DNA of 14,566 nucleotides from an uncultured Eubacteriaceae bacterium (GTDB lineage: Bacteria; Bacillota; Clostridia; Lachnospirales; CAG-274), in contig CANOGI010000024.1 in NCBI GenBank assembly GCA_947565475.1, forward strand, positions 1 through 14,566. Reading direction: 5' to 3'. The translations under genes and the position numbers were made by a program. A model generated the notes under the pieces. It searched no databases, was not told where the DNA came from, and saw nothing but the letters and a program-made list of their open reading frames with translations. How positions within the stretch are numbered: position 1 is the first letter of the stretch; every line of letters starts with the position of its first letter. Below are positions 14,562-14,566 of the stretch, piece after piece.

Positions 14562-14566
14562 GTTAT

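Overview
The window looks like chromosomal DNA of an endospore-forming, probably motile, low-GC Clostridia species (Bacillota). The grounds are a complete SpoIVB sporulation protease, a chemoreceptor of the soluble-tip Tsr type, a sigma-D (flagellar) type promoter, Bacillota-style AAGGAGG ribosome binding sites, AT-rich spacers and a short B12 methionine synthase of the clostridial kind. I cannot name the genus. There is no phage, CRISPR, transposase, rRNA or tRNA that I can recognise.

Layout. At 39-515 (-) lies a dUTPase-like gene that stops just before its last conserved motif. Upstream of it, 606-2807 (-), is a two-TM chemoreceptor with a multi-HAMP cytoplasmic stretch. An 814-base spacer holds a long inverted-repeat element (3100-3238) and a sigma-D type promoter (3455-3481) for an uncharacterised 203-residue protein (3622-4233, +). 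A strong terminator and a terminal-inverted-repeat element (4445-4656) follow. A lipoprotein (4735-5910, -) and an acidic small protein (5894-6313, -) form an overlapping pair. The divergent spacer 6314-6848 contains two more small repeat elements. Then come metH (6849-9230, +), and a DtxR/MntR-type regulator (9321-9710, +) fused by an ATGA overlap to a secreted DUF4127 protein (9707-11578, +). A bidirectional terminator separates these from convergent spoIVB (11671-12945, -). A pseudouridine synthase of the RluB/RsuA family lies at 13381-14094 (-). The last 350 bases are repeats and hairpins.

How the parts fit. The left third is motility/chemotaxis flavoured (receptor plus sigma-D promoter). 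The middle is one-carbon/B12 metabolism and a metal-type regulator with an exported partner of unknown role. The right part is sporulation and ribosome modification. None of these blocks forms one pathway.

The most unusual content is between the genes. At least six spacers carry copies of a short inverted-repeat end with a core like TCAAATCACTTGAAAA. Some are paired into 100-210 bp MITE-like elements, and two copies share a homologous interior. This family, a second unrelated inverted-repeat element at 3100-3238, and the dUTPase gene whose motif V is still readable past an in-frame TAA are the main items for follow-up.
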